This document shows, piece after piece, positions 1-11,323 of a stretch of DNA of 64,000 nt. How positions within the stretch are numbered: position 1 is the first letter of the stretch; every line of letters starts with the position of its first letter. Source of the DNA: Mangrovicoccus sp. HB161399. Lineage in GTDB: Bacteria; Pseudomonadota; Alphaproteobacteria; Rhodobacterales; Rhodobacteraceae. The position numbers were made by a program, and so were the translations under genes. The notes under the pieces were generated by a model. The model was not told where the DNA came from. It did not search any database and saw only the letters and a program-made list of their open reading frames with translations. The stretch covers positions 97,999-161,998 of the forward strand of contig NZ_JAATVU010000002.1 in the NCBI RefSeq assembly GCF_013184745.1, written 5' to 3'.

Positions 1-1143
<1,143 letters not shown>

Positions 1144-1205
1144 GGTGGCCTCCTGTTTTCGTTCCTGGCGGTGAGCGCCGGGCTCACCCTACGGGTGGAT
1201 GGCAG

Positions 1206-1225
1206 GGCGGGCCACAGGGCCCGCC
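1206..1225 (-). other. Intercistronic hairpin between fusA and tuf
   Basis: An 8-bp perfect stem (GGCGGGCC / GGCCCGCC) with a 4-base loop lies in the 88-bp gap between fusA and tuf. No T-run follows, so it is more likely an RNA-stability or processing element than a terminator. The same 8-bp stem with another tetraloop lies between rpoB and rpoC. Confidence 0.5.
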
Positions 1226-1231
1226 GCCAGA

Positions 1232-3355
1232 TCAGGCGTATTTCGCCTGGATTTCCTCGGAGATGTTCGACGGCACCGGATCGTAGTGGTCGAACTGCAT
1301 GGTGAACTGCGCGCGGCCCGAGGACATGGAGCGCAGGGTGTTGATGTAGCCGAACATGTTGGCCAGCGGCACGAACGCGTCGATCGCGATCGCGTTGCCG
1401 CGGTTTTCCTGTCCGGACACCTGGCCGCGCCGCGAGGTCAGGTCGCCGATGATCGAACCGGTGTATTCTTCCGGAGTGATCACTTCGACCTTCATCATCG
1501 GCTCGAGCAGCTTCGCGCCTGCCTTCTTGAGGCCTTCGCGCATGCCTGCACGTGCGGCGATCTCGAACGCCAGGACCGAGGAGTCGACGTCATGGAAGGC
1601 ACCGTCGGTCAGGGCCACCTTGAAGTCGATCACCGGGAAGCCTGCCAGCGGACCGGAGTCCATGACCGACTTGATGCCCTTCTCGACGCCGGGGATGTAT
1701 TCCTTCGGCACCGCGCCGCCGACGATCTTGGATTCGAAGGAGAAGCCTTCGCCCGGCTCGGTCGGGGTGATGGTCATCTTCACGCGTGCGAACTGGCCCG
1801 AACCGCCCGACTGCTTCTTGTGGGTGTAGTCCACTTCGGCTTCGTGGCTGATCGTTTCGCGGTAGGCCACCTGCGGCGCACCGATGTTCGCTTCCACCTT
1901 GAATTCGCGCTTCAGGCGGTCGACGAGGATGTCGAGGTGAAGTTCGCCCATGCCCTTCATGATGGTCTGGCCCGACTCGAGGTCGGTCTCGACGCGGAAG
2001 GACGGGTCTTCGGCGGCGAGGCGCGCGAGGCCCTGGGACATCTTCTCCTGGTCGGCCTTGGTCTTCGGCTCGACGGCGATCTCGATCACCGGCTCGGGGA
2101 AGGTCATGGTTTCCAGGACGACCGGATCCTTCGGATCGCAGAGCGTGTCGCCGGTGGTGGTGTCCTTGAGACCCGCCAGCGCGATGATGTCGCCTGCGAA
2201 CGCTTCCTCGATTTCCTCGCGGTTGTTCGAGTGCATCATCATCATGCGGCCGACACGCTCGCGCTTGCCCTTGGTCGCATTGAGCAGCTGGTCGCCCTTC
2301 TTCATGACGCCGGAGTAGATCCGGGTGAAGGTCAGCGAACCGACGAAGGGGTCGTTCATGATTTTGAACGCAAGGCCGGCGAAGGGCATGTTGTCATCAG
2401 CGCGGCGCGCGATGTTCCGGACTTCCTCTTCGTCGCCCGGCTTGAAGCCCATGTAGTCGACCACGTCGAGCGGGCTCGGCAGGAAGTCGATGACGGCGTT
2501 CAGCAGCGGCTGCACGGCCTTGTTCTTGAATGCGGAACCGCCCAGCATCGGGACGAACGCCATTTCCAGCGTGCCCTTGCGGAGCAGCTTGCGGAGGGTA
2601 TCGACGTCGGGCTCTTCGCCTTCGAGATACTTCTCCATCCACTCGTCGTCCATTTCGACGGCGGCTTCGATCATGACGCCGCGCCACTCGTCGGCCTGGT
2701 CCTGCAGCTCGGGACGGATGTCCTCGAGGACCCAGCTTGCGCCGAGGTCGTCGCCCTTCCACAGCCATTCCTTCATCAGGACGAGGTCGAGCAGGCCTTC
2801 CAGCTCGGTCTCGGCACCGATCGGAATCGCGACCGGGATGGCGCGCGCGCCGGTGCGGTCTTCGATCATCTTGTGGCAGTTGAAGAAGTCAGCGCCGATC
2901 TTGTCCATCTTGTTGACGAACACGATGCGCGGAACCTTGTAGCGGTCAGCCTGGCGCCACACGGTTTCGGTCTGGGGCTCGACGCCTGCGTTGGCGTCGA
3001 GCACGCAGACAGCACCGTCGAGCACCGCCAGCGAACGCTCGACTTCGATGGTGAAGTCGACGTGGCCGGGGGTGTCGATGATGTTGAAGCGGTACTTCGT
3101 GTCAGAGGTACCGTCGGCGGTCGGAAGCTCCTGGCGCTGCCAGAAGGTGGTCGTCGCAGCCGAGGTGATGGTAATGCCCCGCTCCTGCTCCTGCTCCATC
3201 CAGTCCATGGTCGCGGCGCCGTCGTGCACTTCCCCGATGTTGTGGGACTTGCCGGTGTAGTACAGGATCCGTTCCGACGTGGTGGTCTTGCCCGCGTCGA
3301 TATGGGCCATGATACCGAAGTTCCGGTACCGCTCGAGTGGGTAGTCGCGTGCCAT
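1232..3355 (-). CDS. fusA: Elongation factor G
   Basis: EF-G is the cytosolic GTPase that drives ribosomal translocation and, with RRF, ribosome recycling. The 707-residue product has the usual bacterial length. The P-loop AHIDAGKT is at residues 17-24, followed by the switch region [17 protein letters not shown] and NKMDK, then the domain II-V region ending in a typical EF-G C-terminus. Third gene of the rpsL-rpsG-fusA-tuf operon, 34 bp after rpsG. A GGA-containing ribosome-binding site precedes the ATG. Nothing is unusual in the protein. Confidence 0.98.
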   Translation of the reverse strand: MARDYPLERYRNFGIMAHIDAGKTTTSERILYYTGKSHNIGEVHDGAATMDWMEQEQERGITITSAATTTFWQRQELPTADGTSDTKYRFNIIDTPGHVDFTIEVERSLAVLDGAVCVLDANAGVEPQTETVWRQADRYKVPRIVFVNKMDKIGADFFNCHKMIEDRTGARAIPVAIPIGAETELEGLLDLVLMKEWLWKGDDLGASWVLEDIRPELQDQADEWRGVMIEAAVEMDDEWMEKYLEGEEPDVDTLRKLLRKGTLEMAFVPMLGGSAFKNKAVQPLLNAVIDFLPSPLDVVDYMGFKPGDEEEVRNIARRADDNMPFAGLAFKIMNDPFVGSLTFTRIYSGVMKKGDQLLNATKGKRERVGRMMMMHSNNREEIEEAFAGDIIALAGLKDTTTGDTLCDPKDPVVLETMTFPEPVIEIAVEPKTKADQEKMSQGLARLAAEDPSFRVETDLESGQTIMKGMGELHLDILVDRLKREFKVEANIGAPQVAYRETISHEAEVDYTHKKQSGGSGQFARVKMTITPTEPGEGFSFESKIVGGAVPKEYIPGVEKGIKSVMDSGPLAGFPVIDFKVALTDGAFHDVDSSVLAFEIAARAGMREGLKKAGAKLLEPMMKVEVITPEEYTGSIIGDLTSRRGQVSGQENRGNAIAIDAFVPLANMFGYINTLRSMSSGRAQFTMQFDHYDPVPSNISEEIQAKYA

Positions 3356-3389
3356 GGGAGATGTCCTTCAGGCGGAGTAGGTCAGAAAG

Positions 3390-3860
<471 letters not shown>

Positions 3861-3872
3861 CTACGTCTCTCC

Positions 3873-4244
3873 TTATTTCGGGCGCTTCGCGCCGTACTTC
3901 GAGCGGCGCTGCTTACGGTCTTTGACGCCTTGGGTATCCAGGACGCCGCGGAGGATGTGGTAACGGACGCCCGGAAGGTCCTTCACCCGGCCGCCACGGA
4001 TCAGGACAACGGAGTGCTCCTGAAGGTTGTGGCTTTCACCCGGGATGTAGCTGATCACCTCGTAGCCGTTGGTGAGACGCACCTTGGCCACCTTCCGCAT
4101 TGCCGAGTTCGGCTTCTTCGGAGTGGTGGTGTAGACGCGCGTGCAGACGCCGCGCTTCTGGGGGCAGGACTCCAGGTGCTGGGACTTGGAGCGCTTCACT
4201 TTGGGCTGCCGCGGTTTGCGGATCAGCTGTTGGATCGTTGGCAT
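3873..4244 (-). CDS. rpsL: 30S ribosomal protein S12
   Basis: S12 sits at the decoding centre of the 30S subunit and controls fidelity. The 123-residue protein begins [12 protein letters not shown]. The streptomycin-relevant segments [12 protein letters not shown] and [12 protein letters not shown] carry the wild-type lysines (E. coli K43 and K88 equivalents). The frame stays open for 60 more codons upstream, but the ATG at 4244 has a GGAGAG ribosome-binding site and gives the family length, so it is chosen. First gene of the str operon, behind a leader of about 225 nt. Confidence 0.97.
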   Translation of the reverse strand: MPTIQQLIRKPRQPKVKRSKSQHLESCPQKRGVCTRVYTTTPKKPNSAMRKVAKVRLTNGYEVISYIPGESHNLQEHSVVLIRGGRVKDLPGVRYHILRGVLDTQGVKDRKQRRSKYGAKRPK

Positions 4245-4341
4245 GCCGGGTATCTCTCCGCTTTGCACATTTTCTTCGTCTCTCGCGCACCTGCCGTGCG
4301 TAGGCCCCTGAGACGCCGAGCCCGGGACCCGGACAAAGCGC

Positions 4342-4378
4342 AAAAACCACGCCGTCCCACAGTGGGGTACGCCGTGGT
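4342..4378 (-). terminator. Terminator-like hairpin in the rpsL leader (possible attenuator)
   Basis: Read on the minus strand, a 10-bp outer stem with one G-G mismatch (ACCACGGCGT / ACGGCGTGGT) encloses a short CCC/GGG stem and is followed at once by five T's. This is the layout of an intrinsic terminator. It lies about 100 nt before rpsL and downstream of the best promoter candidate (4476-4504). It may therefore attenuate the str operon; otherwise it ends transcripts coming from the DMT permease gene. Confidence 0.5.
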
Positions 4379-4475
4379 GGGTCCTCAGAGGATCGGGGCT
4401 TTTCACGGCCCGGATCTTGACCACTTAAATACTTGAGATGCGACAGGATACAGTGATCCCGTCGCGATTGGGCGG

Positions 4476-4504
4476 CGTATATGCAGAGTCGCGGGGGTTG
4501 TCAA
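4476..4504 (-). promoter_or_regulatory. Sigma70-type promoter for the str operon
   Basis: On the minus strand, a consensus -35 TTGACA (4504-4499) is separated by exactly 17 bp from a -10 TATACG (4481-4476). The start would lie near 4469 and give a leader of about 225 nt to rpsL. The match and spacing are good for a GC-rich genome. The stretch 4245-4559 contains no other gene. Confidence 0.55.
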
Positions 4505-4559
4505 CAGCACCCCGGACAACTGGACCCATTCCCCGGGAGGGTTTCCCGGCATGCCCGGA

Positions 4560-5486
4560 TCACGGGCGCGGAATGACCGGCCGCGCGCGCAGGCGGCGCA
4601 GCCGGATCTCGCGCCAGAGCGAGTATCCGCCCGAGGCCACGACGATGGCCGAACCGATGACCGTATAGATGTCGAGCGTCTCCTTCAGCCAGATCACCCC
4701 GATCAGGATTGCCCAGAGCAGGCCCATGTAGCGGAAGGGCGCGACGAAGCCGATCTCGCCCGAGCGCATCGACTGGATCGCGAGCAGGTAGGCCGCGACC
4801 AGCAGCACCCCGCCGCCGCAGAGCGTGACCGCCACCAAGAGCGGCACCGCCTGCCAGTCGGAGAACATCCCCCAGACCAGCGCCATCGTGGTGGTGGCCA
4901 GCGAGCCGCAGAAGGCCGGGATGGTCGGCGGGATCGCCGCGGGGATCTGGCGCGAGGAGAGGTCGCGCAGCGTCAGGAAGGCCACGGCCAGCAGCGCCAC
5001 CAGGCTCCAGGCCGAGAATCCCTCGGTGCCCGGGCGGATGATCACCAGCACGCCGAGGAAGCCAGCGGTGATCGCGGCCAGACGGCGCCAGCCGATCGGC
5101 TCCTTCAGGAAGACCGCGCCGGCCAGCGTCACGCTCAGGGGCGCCGCCTGGCCGATCGCGGTGAAGACCGACAGCGGCATGTGGTAGAGCGAGACGATCA
5201 CCGAGGTCCCGGTCCCGGCCTCTGCCGCCGAGCGGGTCAGGATCGTGCGCAGGTCGCGCCCGCGCGGCATGGGCAGGCTCTTGCGCGTCGCGAAGAGGAT
5301 GCAGGCCAGAAGGAAGCTGGAGACAGCGCCGCGGATGAAGATCGCCTGCGAGACCGGGATCTGGCCCGCAATCGACCGCATCAGCGCGTCATTGGTCGCG
5401 AAGGCGCCCATGCAGGCCGTCATCAGGACCGCACCGCGGATGTTGTCGGTGGAACTCAGCATGTCTCGGAACTTTCGCGGCGTCAC
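4560..5486 (-). CDS. DMT-superfamily (EamA) permease
   Basis: Inner-membrane transporter of the drug/metabolite superfamily with about ten hydrophobic helices in two EamA halves over 308 residues. The substrate cannot be read from sequence; relatives export amino acids or metabolites. The frame begins at a GTG (5486), and an ATG eight codons in (5462) is equally possible because neither has a strong ribosome-binding site. It lies 70 bp after the LysR regulator on the same strand, so the two may be co-transcribed and the regulator may control it. Confidence 0.85.
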   Translation of the reverse strand: MTPRKFRDMLSSTDNIRGAVLMTACMGAFATNDALMRSIAGQIPVSQAIFIRGAVSSFLLACILFATRKSLPMPRGRDLRTILTRSAAEAGTGTSVIVSLYHMPLSVFTAIGQAAPLSVTLAGAVFLKEPIGWRRLAAITAGFLGVLVIIRPGTEGFSAWSLVALLAVAFLTLRDLSSRQIPAAIPPTIPAFCGSLATTTMALVWGMFSDWQAVPLLVAVTLCGGGVLLVAAYLLAIQSMRSGEIGFVAPFRYMGLLWAILIGVIWLKETLDIYTVIGSAIVVASGGYSLWREIRLRRLRARPVIPRP

Positions 5487-5556
5487 GGGCAGGTGTCAGG
5501 TCCGTGAACCACAGAACCGGCGCCCCGGCAATGGCCCCTTCCGGGATCGGCCCGCA

Positions 5557-6471
5557 TCAGCCGCCCTCGGCAAGCTCCGCCTCCACCACCGACAGGAAGT
5601 TGCGCAGCACCGGCGGCGCCTCCCCGGACCGCCAGATGATGCCGGTTTCCAGCTCGGGCGGCGCGGCGGCCAGATCGAGATAGCGCACGCCGGTCCGCGC
5701 AAGGTTGCGCAGGGACCGCGGCACCAGAGCGATGCCCATCCCGGCCGAGACCAGGCTGATGATGGTCTGCATCTGGATCGCATGCTGGGCGACATGGGCC
5801 TCGCCGCCGCATTCCGAATAGTAGCCGGTGACGAGATCGTGGAAGACCGGCGCGGCGCGGCGCGGGAACAGGATCAGCGGCGAGGCGATCACCGCCTCCG
5901 CCGGGATCCGCCCGGCCTCCGGGACCAGCCGCCCCTCGTCGATCCACAGCTCCGGAATTGCGGCGATCAGCGGCTCGACCAGCAGCCGGCGGTAGGCGAA
6001 GCCCTCGGGCAGAACGCCGACGCCCTGCCGGATCACGATCCCCGCCTGCCCCCTGCCCTCGGCCAGCGCCGCGATCTGCCGGTCGCTGGTCGCCTCGTTC
6101 AGCGACAGCTCCACCTCCGGGTAGAGCTCGCGGAAGCGGTGCACCAGCCGCGGCAGGATGGAATAGTCGGCGGTGGAGACGAAGGACAGCTCCAGCCGTC
6201 CGGAATGGCCGCCGAGGATCCGCTCCGCCGCCGGCTCCAGCGCATCGACGGCCGCCAGCGCCGCGCGCACCTGCGGCAGCCAGGCCGCGCCGAAGGGGCT
6301 GAGCGCCACGCTGCGCCGGGTCCGGATGAACAGGGCCGCGCCGAGCCGCCGCTCCAGCGCCTGGATCGACTGGCTGAGCGGCGGCTGCGTCATGCCCAGC
6401 CGCTCGGCCGCCCGCCCGAAATGCAGTTCCTCCGCCACCGCCGCGAAATGCCTCAGCGGGCGCACATCCAT
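5557..6471 (-). CDS. LysR-family transcriptional regulator
   Basis: A 304-residue one-component regulator. An N-terminal winged helix-turn-helix (residues 1-60, with [19 protein letters not shown]) precedes a LysR substrate-binding domain. It is divergent from ilvD across 99 bp and co-directional with the DMT permease, so either may be its target. The intergenic stretch has an AT-rich patch near 6505-6522 that could hold a LysR-type operator, but I could not settle on one T-N11-A box. The effector is unknown. Confidence 0.92.
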   Translation of the reverse strand: MDVRPLRHFAAVAEELHFGRAAERLGMTQPPLSQSIQALERRLGAALFIRTRRSVALSPFGAAWLPQVRAALAAVDALEPAAERILGGHSGRLELSFVSTADYSILPRLVHRFRELYPEVELSLNEATSDRQIAALAEGRGQAGIVIRQGVGVLPEGFAYRRLLVEPLIAAIPELWIDEGRLVPEAGRIPAEAVIASPLILFPRRAAPVFHDLVTGYYSECGGEAHVAQHAIQMQTIISLVSAGMGIALVPRSLRNLARTGVRYLDLAAAPPELETGIIWRSGEAPPVLRNFLSVVEAELAEGG

Positions 6472-6570
6472 CCGTCATATCTCCAGCGACCCAATCTGCG
6501 CACAATAATATATTTCCCACCGCTTTTCGAGACTGATAGAAGGCGCCGACAGTTTCCAAGGGAGGGTCCG

Positions 6571-8421
6571 ATGCCCCAGTACCGCTCGAGAACCAGTACC
6601 CATGGCCGCAACATGGCAGGGGCCCGCGGCCTCTGGCGCGCCACGGGGATGACCGACGACGATTTCGGCAAGCCGATCATCGCCATCGTCAACAGCTTCA
6701 CCCAGTTCGTGCCCGGCCATGTCCACCTCAAGGACCTGGGCCAGATGGTGGCCCGCGAGGTCGAGAAGGCCGGCGGCGTCGCCAAGGAGTTCAACACGAT
6801 CGCGGTCGATGACGGCATCGCCATGGGCCATGACGGGATGCTGTATTCCCTGCCGTCGCGCGAGATCATCGCCGACAGCGTGGAATACATGGTGAACGCG
6901 CATTGCGCCGACGCGATGGTCTGCATCTCCAATTGCGACAAGATCACCCCCGGCATGCTGATGGCTGCGATGCGCCTGAACATCCCGGTGGTCTTCGTCT
7001 CCGGCGGCCCGATGGAGGCCGGCAAGGTCGTGTGGGAAGACGGCAAGGAACAGGCACTCGACCTCGTCGACGCCATGGTCGCCGCCGCAGATGACCGGAT
7101 CTCGGACGCCGATGTCGCCACCATCGAGCGCTCTGCCTGCCCGACCTGCGGCTCGTGCTCGGGCATGTTCACCGCGAACTCGATGAACTGCCTGACCGAG
7201 GCGCTCGGCCTGTCGCTGCCCGGCAACGGCTCGACGCTGGCCACCCACGCCGACCGCCAGCGGCTCTTCGTCGAGGCCGGCCATCTGGTCGTCGACCTCG
7301 CCCGCCGCTACTACGAGCAGAACGACGCCTCCGTGCTGCCGCGCTCGATCGCGACGGTCCCGGCCTTCAAGAACGCCATGACGCTGGATATCGCGATGGG
7401 CGGCTCGACCAATACCGTGCTGCACCTGCTGGCCGCGGCGGTCGAGGGCGAGGTCGATTTCGACATGTCCACGATCGACCAGCTCAGCCGCAACGTCCCC
7501 GTGCTCTGCAAGGTCGCGCCGGCTAAATCCGACGTGCACATGGAAGATGTCCACCGCGCCGGCGGCATCATGTCGATCCTGGGCGAGCTGGACCGCGCCG
7601 GCCTGCTCGACACCAGCGTGGGCTCCGTCCACTCGGAAAGCCTCGCCCATGCGCTGGACCGCTGGGACGTGACCCGCACGAATTCCGAGACGGTGCATGA
7701 CTTCTTCCGCGCAGCCCCCGGCGGCGTGCCGACCCAGGTCGCCTTCAGCCAGGACCGCCGCTACGACACGCTGGATCTGGACCGCGAAGCCGGCGTGATC
7801 CGCGATGCCGAGCATGCGTTTTCGAAGGACGGCGGCCTGGCCGTGCTCTACGGCAACCTCGCCGAGGACGGCTGCATCGTGAAGACCGCCGGCGTCGACG
7901 AGTCGATCCTGGTCTTCCACGGACCGGCCCGCATCTTCGAATCGCAGGATACTGCCGTGTCGGCGATCCTGACGAACAAGGTGAAGGAAGGCGACGTGGT
8001 GCTGATCCGCTACGAGGGACCGCGCGGCGGCCCCGGCATGCAGGAAATGCTCTACCCGACCTCCTACCTGAAGTCGAAGGGCCTGGGCAAAGCCTGCGCG
8101 CTGGTCACCGACGGCCGCTTCTCCGGGGGCTCCTCGGGGCTGTCCATCGGCCATGTCTCGCCCGAGGCGGCCGAAGGCGGCACGATCGGCCTGGTCGAGG
8201 AAGGCGACCTGATCGAGATCGACATCCCGAACCGGAAAATCCACCTGGCAGTCGACGACGCGGCCCTGGCCGCCCGCCGCCTCGCCCGCGACGAGAAGGG
8301 CTGGAAGCCGGAAGAGAAGCGAGCCCGCAAGGTGTCCTCGGCGCTGAAGGCCTATGCCGCGCTGACCACCTCCGCCGCCAAGGGTGCCGTCCGCGACGTC
8401 ACCCAGCTCGAGAAGCGCTGA
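6571..8421 (+). CDS. ilvD: Dihydroxy-acid dehydratase
   Basis: An iron-sulfur dehydratase that converts 2,3-dihydroxy-isovalerate and its methylvalerate analogue to the keto acids for valine and isoleucine. The 616 residues match the E. coli length. Cluster-ligand segments are visible ([10 protein letters not shown] and [12 protein letters not shown]). The frame is open far upstream, but [20 protein letters not shown] is the family N-terminus and GGGAGGG precedes the ATG at 6571. It stands alone, divergent from the LysR gene, with a strong hairpin after its stop. Confidence 0.97.
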   Translation: MPQYRSRTSTHGRNMAGARGLWRATGMTDDDFGKPIIAIVNSFTQFVPGHVHLKDLGQMVAREVEKAGGVAKEFNTIAVDDGIAMGHDGMLYSLPSREIIADSVEYMVNAHCADAMVCISNCDKITPGMLMAAMRLNIPVVFVSGGPMEAGKVVWEDGKEQALDLVDAMVAAADDRISDADVATIERSACPTCGSCSGMFTANSMNCLTEALGLSLPGNGSTLATHADRQRLFVEAGHLVVDLARRYYEQNDASVLPRSIATVPAFKNAMTLDIAMGGSTNTVLHLLAAAVEGEVDFDMSTIDQLSRNVPVLCKVAPAKSDVHMEDVHRAGGIMSILGELDRAGLLDTSVGSVHSESLAHALDRWDVTRTNSETVHDFFRAAPGGVPTQVAFSQDRRYDTLDLDREAGVIRDAEHAFSKDGGLAVLYGNLAEDGCIVKTAGVDESILVFHGPARIFESQDTAVSAILTNKVKEGDVVLIRYEGPRGGPGMQEMLYPTSYLKSKGLGKACALVTDGRFSGGSSGLSIGHVSPEAAEGGTIGLVEEGDLIEIDIPNRKIHLAVDDAALAARRLARDEKGWKPEEKRARKVSSALKAYAALTTSAAKGAVRDVTQLEKR

Positions 8422-8429
8422 CCCGTTTT

Positions 8430-8454
8430 CCGCCGGGCGCCAGCCGCCCGGCGG
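8430..8454 (+). terminator. Hairpin after ilvD
   Basis: A 10-bp perfect GC stem (CCGCCGGGCG / CGCCCGGCGG) with a 5-base loop starts 9 bp after the ilvD stop. No T-run follows directly; six T's come about 20 nt later. Probable 3' end of the ilvD transcript. Confidence 0.5.
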
Positions 8455-8501
8455 GATGCAGCAAAGGAGGCGGATTTTTTCGATTCACCGGAAGAATCCG
8501 C

Positions 8502-8531
8502 TTGCACTCCTCCCCCGGCTGCACCAGATAA
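8502..8531 (+). promoter_or_regulatory. Candidate promoter for tRNA-Trp
   Basis: TTGCAC (8502-8507) and AGATAA (8526-8531) are 18 bp apart, about 70 bp before the tRNA. A reasonable but unproven sigma70 pair. Confidence 0.3.
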
Positions 8532-8602
8532 GGCCACCACAGGCGGCGGCTCAGCCAAGGCCTGACGGCAGATCGGCGGCACGCCCGCAAGGTCTGCAGG
8601 AT

Positions 8603-8678
8603 AGGGGTATAGCTCAGCTGGTAGAGCGACGGTCTCCAAAACCGTAGGTCGCGGGTTCGAACCCTGCTGCCCCTGCCA
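8603..8678 (+). tRNA. trnW: tRNA-Trp (anticodon CCA)
   Basis: A full 76-nt cloverleaf with encoded CCA. The acceptor arms AGGGGTA and TGCCCCT pair, with one T-G wobble. The D-arm, an anticodon stem ACGGT/ACCGT with loop CTCCAAA, and a T-arm containing GGTTCGAACC are all present. The anticodon is CCA. tRNA-Trp ahead of secE is the usual arrangement in many bacteria, but here about 1.6 kb separates the two. Confidence 0.97.
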
Positions 8679-8689
8679 CCTTCCAATTG

Positions 8690-9290
8690 CCGGAACATTG
8701 CCAGTGCTGCCGCCGCATCGAGACGGATGCCATGTGCGGCCGTTCCCGCGACGCCGGACGGCAGCAGTCCCGCCACGCTCCGGAACCCGGGGCAGCGCAT
8801 GACGGCCGGCACCCGTCCTTTCGGGACCGCTGAGGACGCCGAACATCAGCTGCGTGGCAGAACCGAAATCGCGCTGAACGCCAGGACGGGAACCGCCGAT
8901 CACTCCGGAGCAGGCAGCTCCGGCGATATGACCGCGGAAAGCGTGCCGCGAAGAGCGGGATCTCCCGGGGATTCGCCGCTGCAAGCAGGAAGGCCCGGCA
9001 AGAGAGCCGCGCCCCCGAAATCTTGCCCGCGGCACCGGCGGAAAGGTCCAGCGCCTCGCGTACGAGGTGCAGCGCCGCACCAGCAATGCCAGATAGCCCG
9101 TGCCCGCCCTGCCGAACAGCGAGCAGAATAGCTCCGCGCCCGCCAAGCCCCGGCCCAGAGGCGGGCCGCAGCTCAGAGACCCGGCGCATTCCCCCAGATC
9201 ATCGGCTGGACGCCGACCGCCCTGGCTGCACCGCACGGCGCTGCCAAGGCGACCTGGCGACATGATGTGTGCGGCAGAAACACGACCGAA
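8690..9290 (-). pseudogene. Probable decayed LysE/RhtB-type exporter remnant
   Basis: No intact gene occupies this stretch between tRNA-Trp and the sulfotransferase-like gene. Minus-strand translation in two or three frames gives pieces in the order of a LysE-family exporter: a GRR...GxxxGS-like region, GRAGTGYLALLV (resembling the family's GAxYLxxLG), then in another frame CRAFLLAAANPREIPLF (resembling the family's NPK-aLFF segment), then short hydrophobic pieces. This reads as a frameshifted relic. It is my own eye alignment; the region may instead be plain non-coding DNA. Confidence 0.35.
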
Positions 9291-9415
9291 GGACGCCCGG
9301 GCGGGGTGGTTCATGCCCCCGCATGCAGTCCAATGCGCGCCTGAAGCCTCCGCCGCGGTAGAGCATTCCTTAGGGCATCCGGCCTATGGCTTCGGGGAAA
9401 CGCGCGGGAGGAGCC

Positions 9416-10258
9416 ATGCCGACAGGCGGAACGCGGGGCTGCCACATCCATCTCGGCCTCCACAAGACGGCCAGCACGCATCTGCAGGCCGCGCTGGCCA
9501 GCGCCGGGCCGGAGCTGCGCGCGGCGGGCATCGCCTGGATCGGCCCCGGACCGATCCGCAAGGGAAAGACCGGCATTCTCGAGGCGATCGACGGCACGGC
9601 CGCGCCCGGCCGCGCGCGGCGCTGGCTCAGGCGTCTGTCGCAGGACTGCCGGCTGCTGGCGATCTCCGAGGAAAATATCCTGGGCACGATGGAAGAGAAC
9701 TTCCTCGGCCCCTGCCCCGGCCCCTACCGCCGCGGCCAGGACCGGCTGGCTGGACTGCTCTCGGCGCTGGATCTGGGCGAGGTGCGGCTCTTCCTCGCCC
9801 TGCGCCATCCGGCCGACTACTATGCCTCCTGCTACCGCTTCCATCTGCGGCAGAACCCGTTCCTGCCCTGGAAGGCCTATTCCCGGCAGGTCCGGCTGGC
9901 CGACCTGCGCTGGCAGCCGCTGGTCGCGGCGCTGGCCGCCCTGCCCGGCGTCGCCGGGATCACCGTCTGGCGCTACGAGGACTATCCCGCCTGCGGACCG
10001 CAGATCCTTGGCGCGCTGCTGGGGCCCGGCCATCCGGAGGTCGACCTCTCGGGCCGCGCAAACGAAGGGATGGACGGCGCGGAACTGCGCGGCCTCTACC
10101 GCGCCCACGGCCTGCGCCCGGATTTCCGCGGCCCGGGCTTCCGGCCCTTCGGACCGCTGCAGCGGCTGCGTGCCGATGCCCGCCATGCCCGCGACCTGGA
10201 GGCCGTCGCGCGGACCCCCGGCGTCACCCTGATCGGCCCCGCGCGCCACGGGACTTGA
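9416..10258 (+). CDS. Sulfotransferase-like P-loop protein
   Basis: A 280-residue protein starting near a phosphate-binding-loop segment HLGLHKTASTHLQAAL, the variant of the GxxKTGTTxLQ motif that binds the 5'-phosphosulfate of PAPS in sulfotransferases. A later RHPADYYASCYRF segment resembles the 3'-phosphate-binding region (R...S). The likely role is transfer of sulfate to a carbohydrate or other small acceptor, unidentified. The ATG at 9416 is preferred because GGGAGGAG precedes it; an in-frame ATG at 9386 would add ten residues. It interrupts the tRNA-Trp/secE neighbourhood. Confidence 0.75.
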   Translation: MPTGGTRGCHIHLGLHKTASTHLQAALASAGPELRAAGIAWIGPGPIRKGKTGILEAIDGTAAPGRARRWLRRLSQDCRLLAISEENILGTMEENFLGPCPGPYRRGQDRLAGLLSALDLGEVRLFLALRHPADYYASCYRFHLRQNPFLPWKAYSRQVRLADLRWQPLVAALAALPGVAGITVWRYEDYPACGPQILGALLGPGHPEVDLSGRANEGMDGAELRGLYRAHGLRPDFRGPGFRPFGPLQRLRADARHARDLEAVARTPGVTLIGPARHGT

Positions 10259-10309
10259 ACAATCTGTCCACAGGCAGTATCTGCGCCGGGATTCAGAGAG
10301 GTTCCGGAC

Positions 10310-10510
10310 ATGGCGACAACCAACCCCGTTCAGTTCATCCAGCAGGTGCGCGGCGAGATCTCCAAGATCGCTTGGCCCACCCGCCGCGAGGTGCTGATCA
10401 CCAGCCTCATGGTGCTGGTCCTGACCGCCATCTTCGCGCTTTTCTTCTCGGTGATCGACATGATCATCCGCTTCGGGCTGCAGTCCGTCCTGACCGTTTT
10501 CGGCAGCTGA
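10310..10510 (+). CDS. secE: Preprotein translocase subunit SecE
   Basis: A short single-span SecE of 66 residues, the clamp subunit of the SecYEG inner-membrane channel. The conserved amphipathic segment RGEISKIAWPTRREV is followed by one transmembrane helix (about residues 28-58). The one-helix form is normal for alphaproteobacteria. It is followed by nusG after 156 bp that hold a small CCCC-TCC-GGGG hairpin. Confidence 0.97.
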   Translation: MATTNPVQFIQQVRGEISKIAWPTRREVLITSLMVLVLTAIFALFFSVIDMIIRFGLQSVLTVFGS

Positions 10511-10666
10511 CGGGCCCCCTCCGGGGGCGGAAAACGGCTCTTGCCTTTCGGATCGGCGGGGGCTAGCACGCACACTCACTCAAAACGTGGCGTGCCGCGA
10601 TTCGCGGCGTGCTCTGCTGTTCCACAAAGGGACGAGCCGCTGCGGGCGGGACAAGGATAAGGCAAG

Positions 10667-11200
10667 ATGGCGAAACGGTGGTACTCGGTCAGCGTCCTCT
10701 CGAATTTCGAGAAGAAGATCGCGGAACAGATCCGCCACGAAGTCGCCGAGAAGGGGCTTGAGGACCAGATAGAAGAGGTTCTCGTCCCGGAAGAGGAAGT
10801 GATCGAGATCCGCCGCGGCAAGAAGGTCTCGGTCCCGCGCCGCTTCATGCCGGGCTACGTGCTTGTGCGGATGGAAATGACCGATCAGGGCTACCACCTG
10901 ATCAACTCGATCAATCGGGTCACCGGGTTCCTCGGTCCGCAGGGCAAGCCGATGCCGATGCGCGACGCCGAAGTGAACCAGATCCTGAACCGGGTCGAGG
11001 AAGGGGTCGAACAGCCCCGCACGCTCATCCATTTCGAGGTGGGCGAGAAGGTCAAGGTCGCCGACGGCCCGTTCGAGGATTTCGAAGGCCTCGTGGGCGA
11101 GGTGGACGAGGACAACCAGCGCCTGAAGGTGACGGTGTCCATTTTCGGCCGGGAAACCCCGGTCGAGCTTGAATTCACGCAGGTCACCAAGCTGATCTGA
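10667..11200 (+). CDS. nusG: Transcription termination/antitermination factor NusG
   Basis: A 177-residue processivity factor that binds the RNA polymerase clamp and links it to Rho or to ribosomal S10. The N-terminal NGN domain starts MAKRWYSVSV and contains PGYVLVRM; the C-terminal KOW domain starts near FEVGEKVKVADGPF. AAGG upstream serves as ribosome-binding site. It lies between secE and rplK in the standard order. Confidence 0.98.
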   Translation: MAKRWYSVSVLSNFEKKIAEQIRHEVAEKGLEDQIEEVLVPEEEVIEIRRGKKVSVPRRFMPGYVLVRMEMTDQGYHLINSINRVTGFLGPQGKPMPMRDAEVNQILNRVEEGVEQPRTLIHFEVGEKVKVADGPFEDFEGLVGEVDEDNQRLKVTVSIFGRETPVELEFTQVTKLI

Positions 11201-11323
11201 GTGCAAGGCGTGGGAGGTGCCCCGGACGCGTCCGGGACCTGACCACGGCAACGAGTGGCTGCCGGCGCGCCGGACAGCCGTTGGAGGCGGAGCAATCCGC
11301 CGCTTGTCAGAAGGAGAGGCCTC

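Noticed and set aside
8660-8678. The tRNA-Trp 3' end as an integration (att) site.
   Set aside because: I see no second copy of the tRNA end and no integrase in the window; the interruption is noted but not called an island.
8352-9314. A 320-codon minus-strand frame running across tRNA-Trp and the ilvD 3' end.
   Set aside because: It crosses an RNA gene and an ilvD coding end and has no ribosome-binding site; only short parts of it resemble an exporter relic, which is reported separately.
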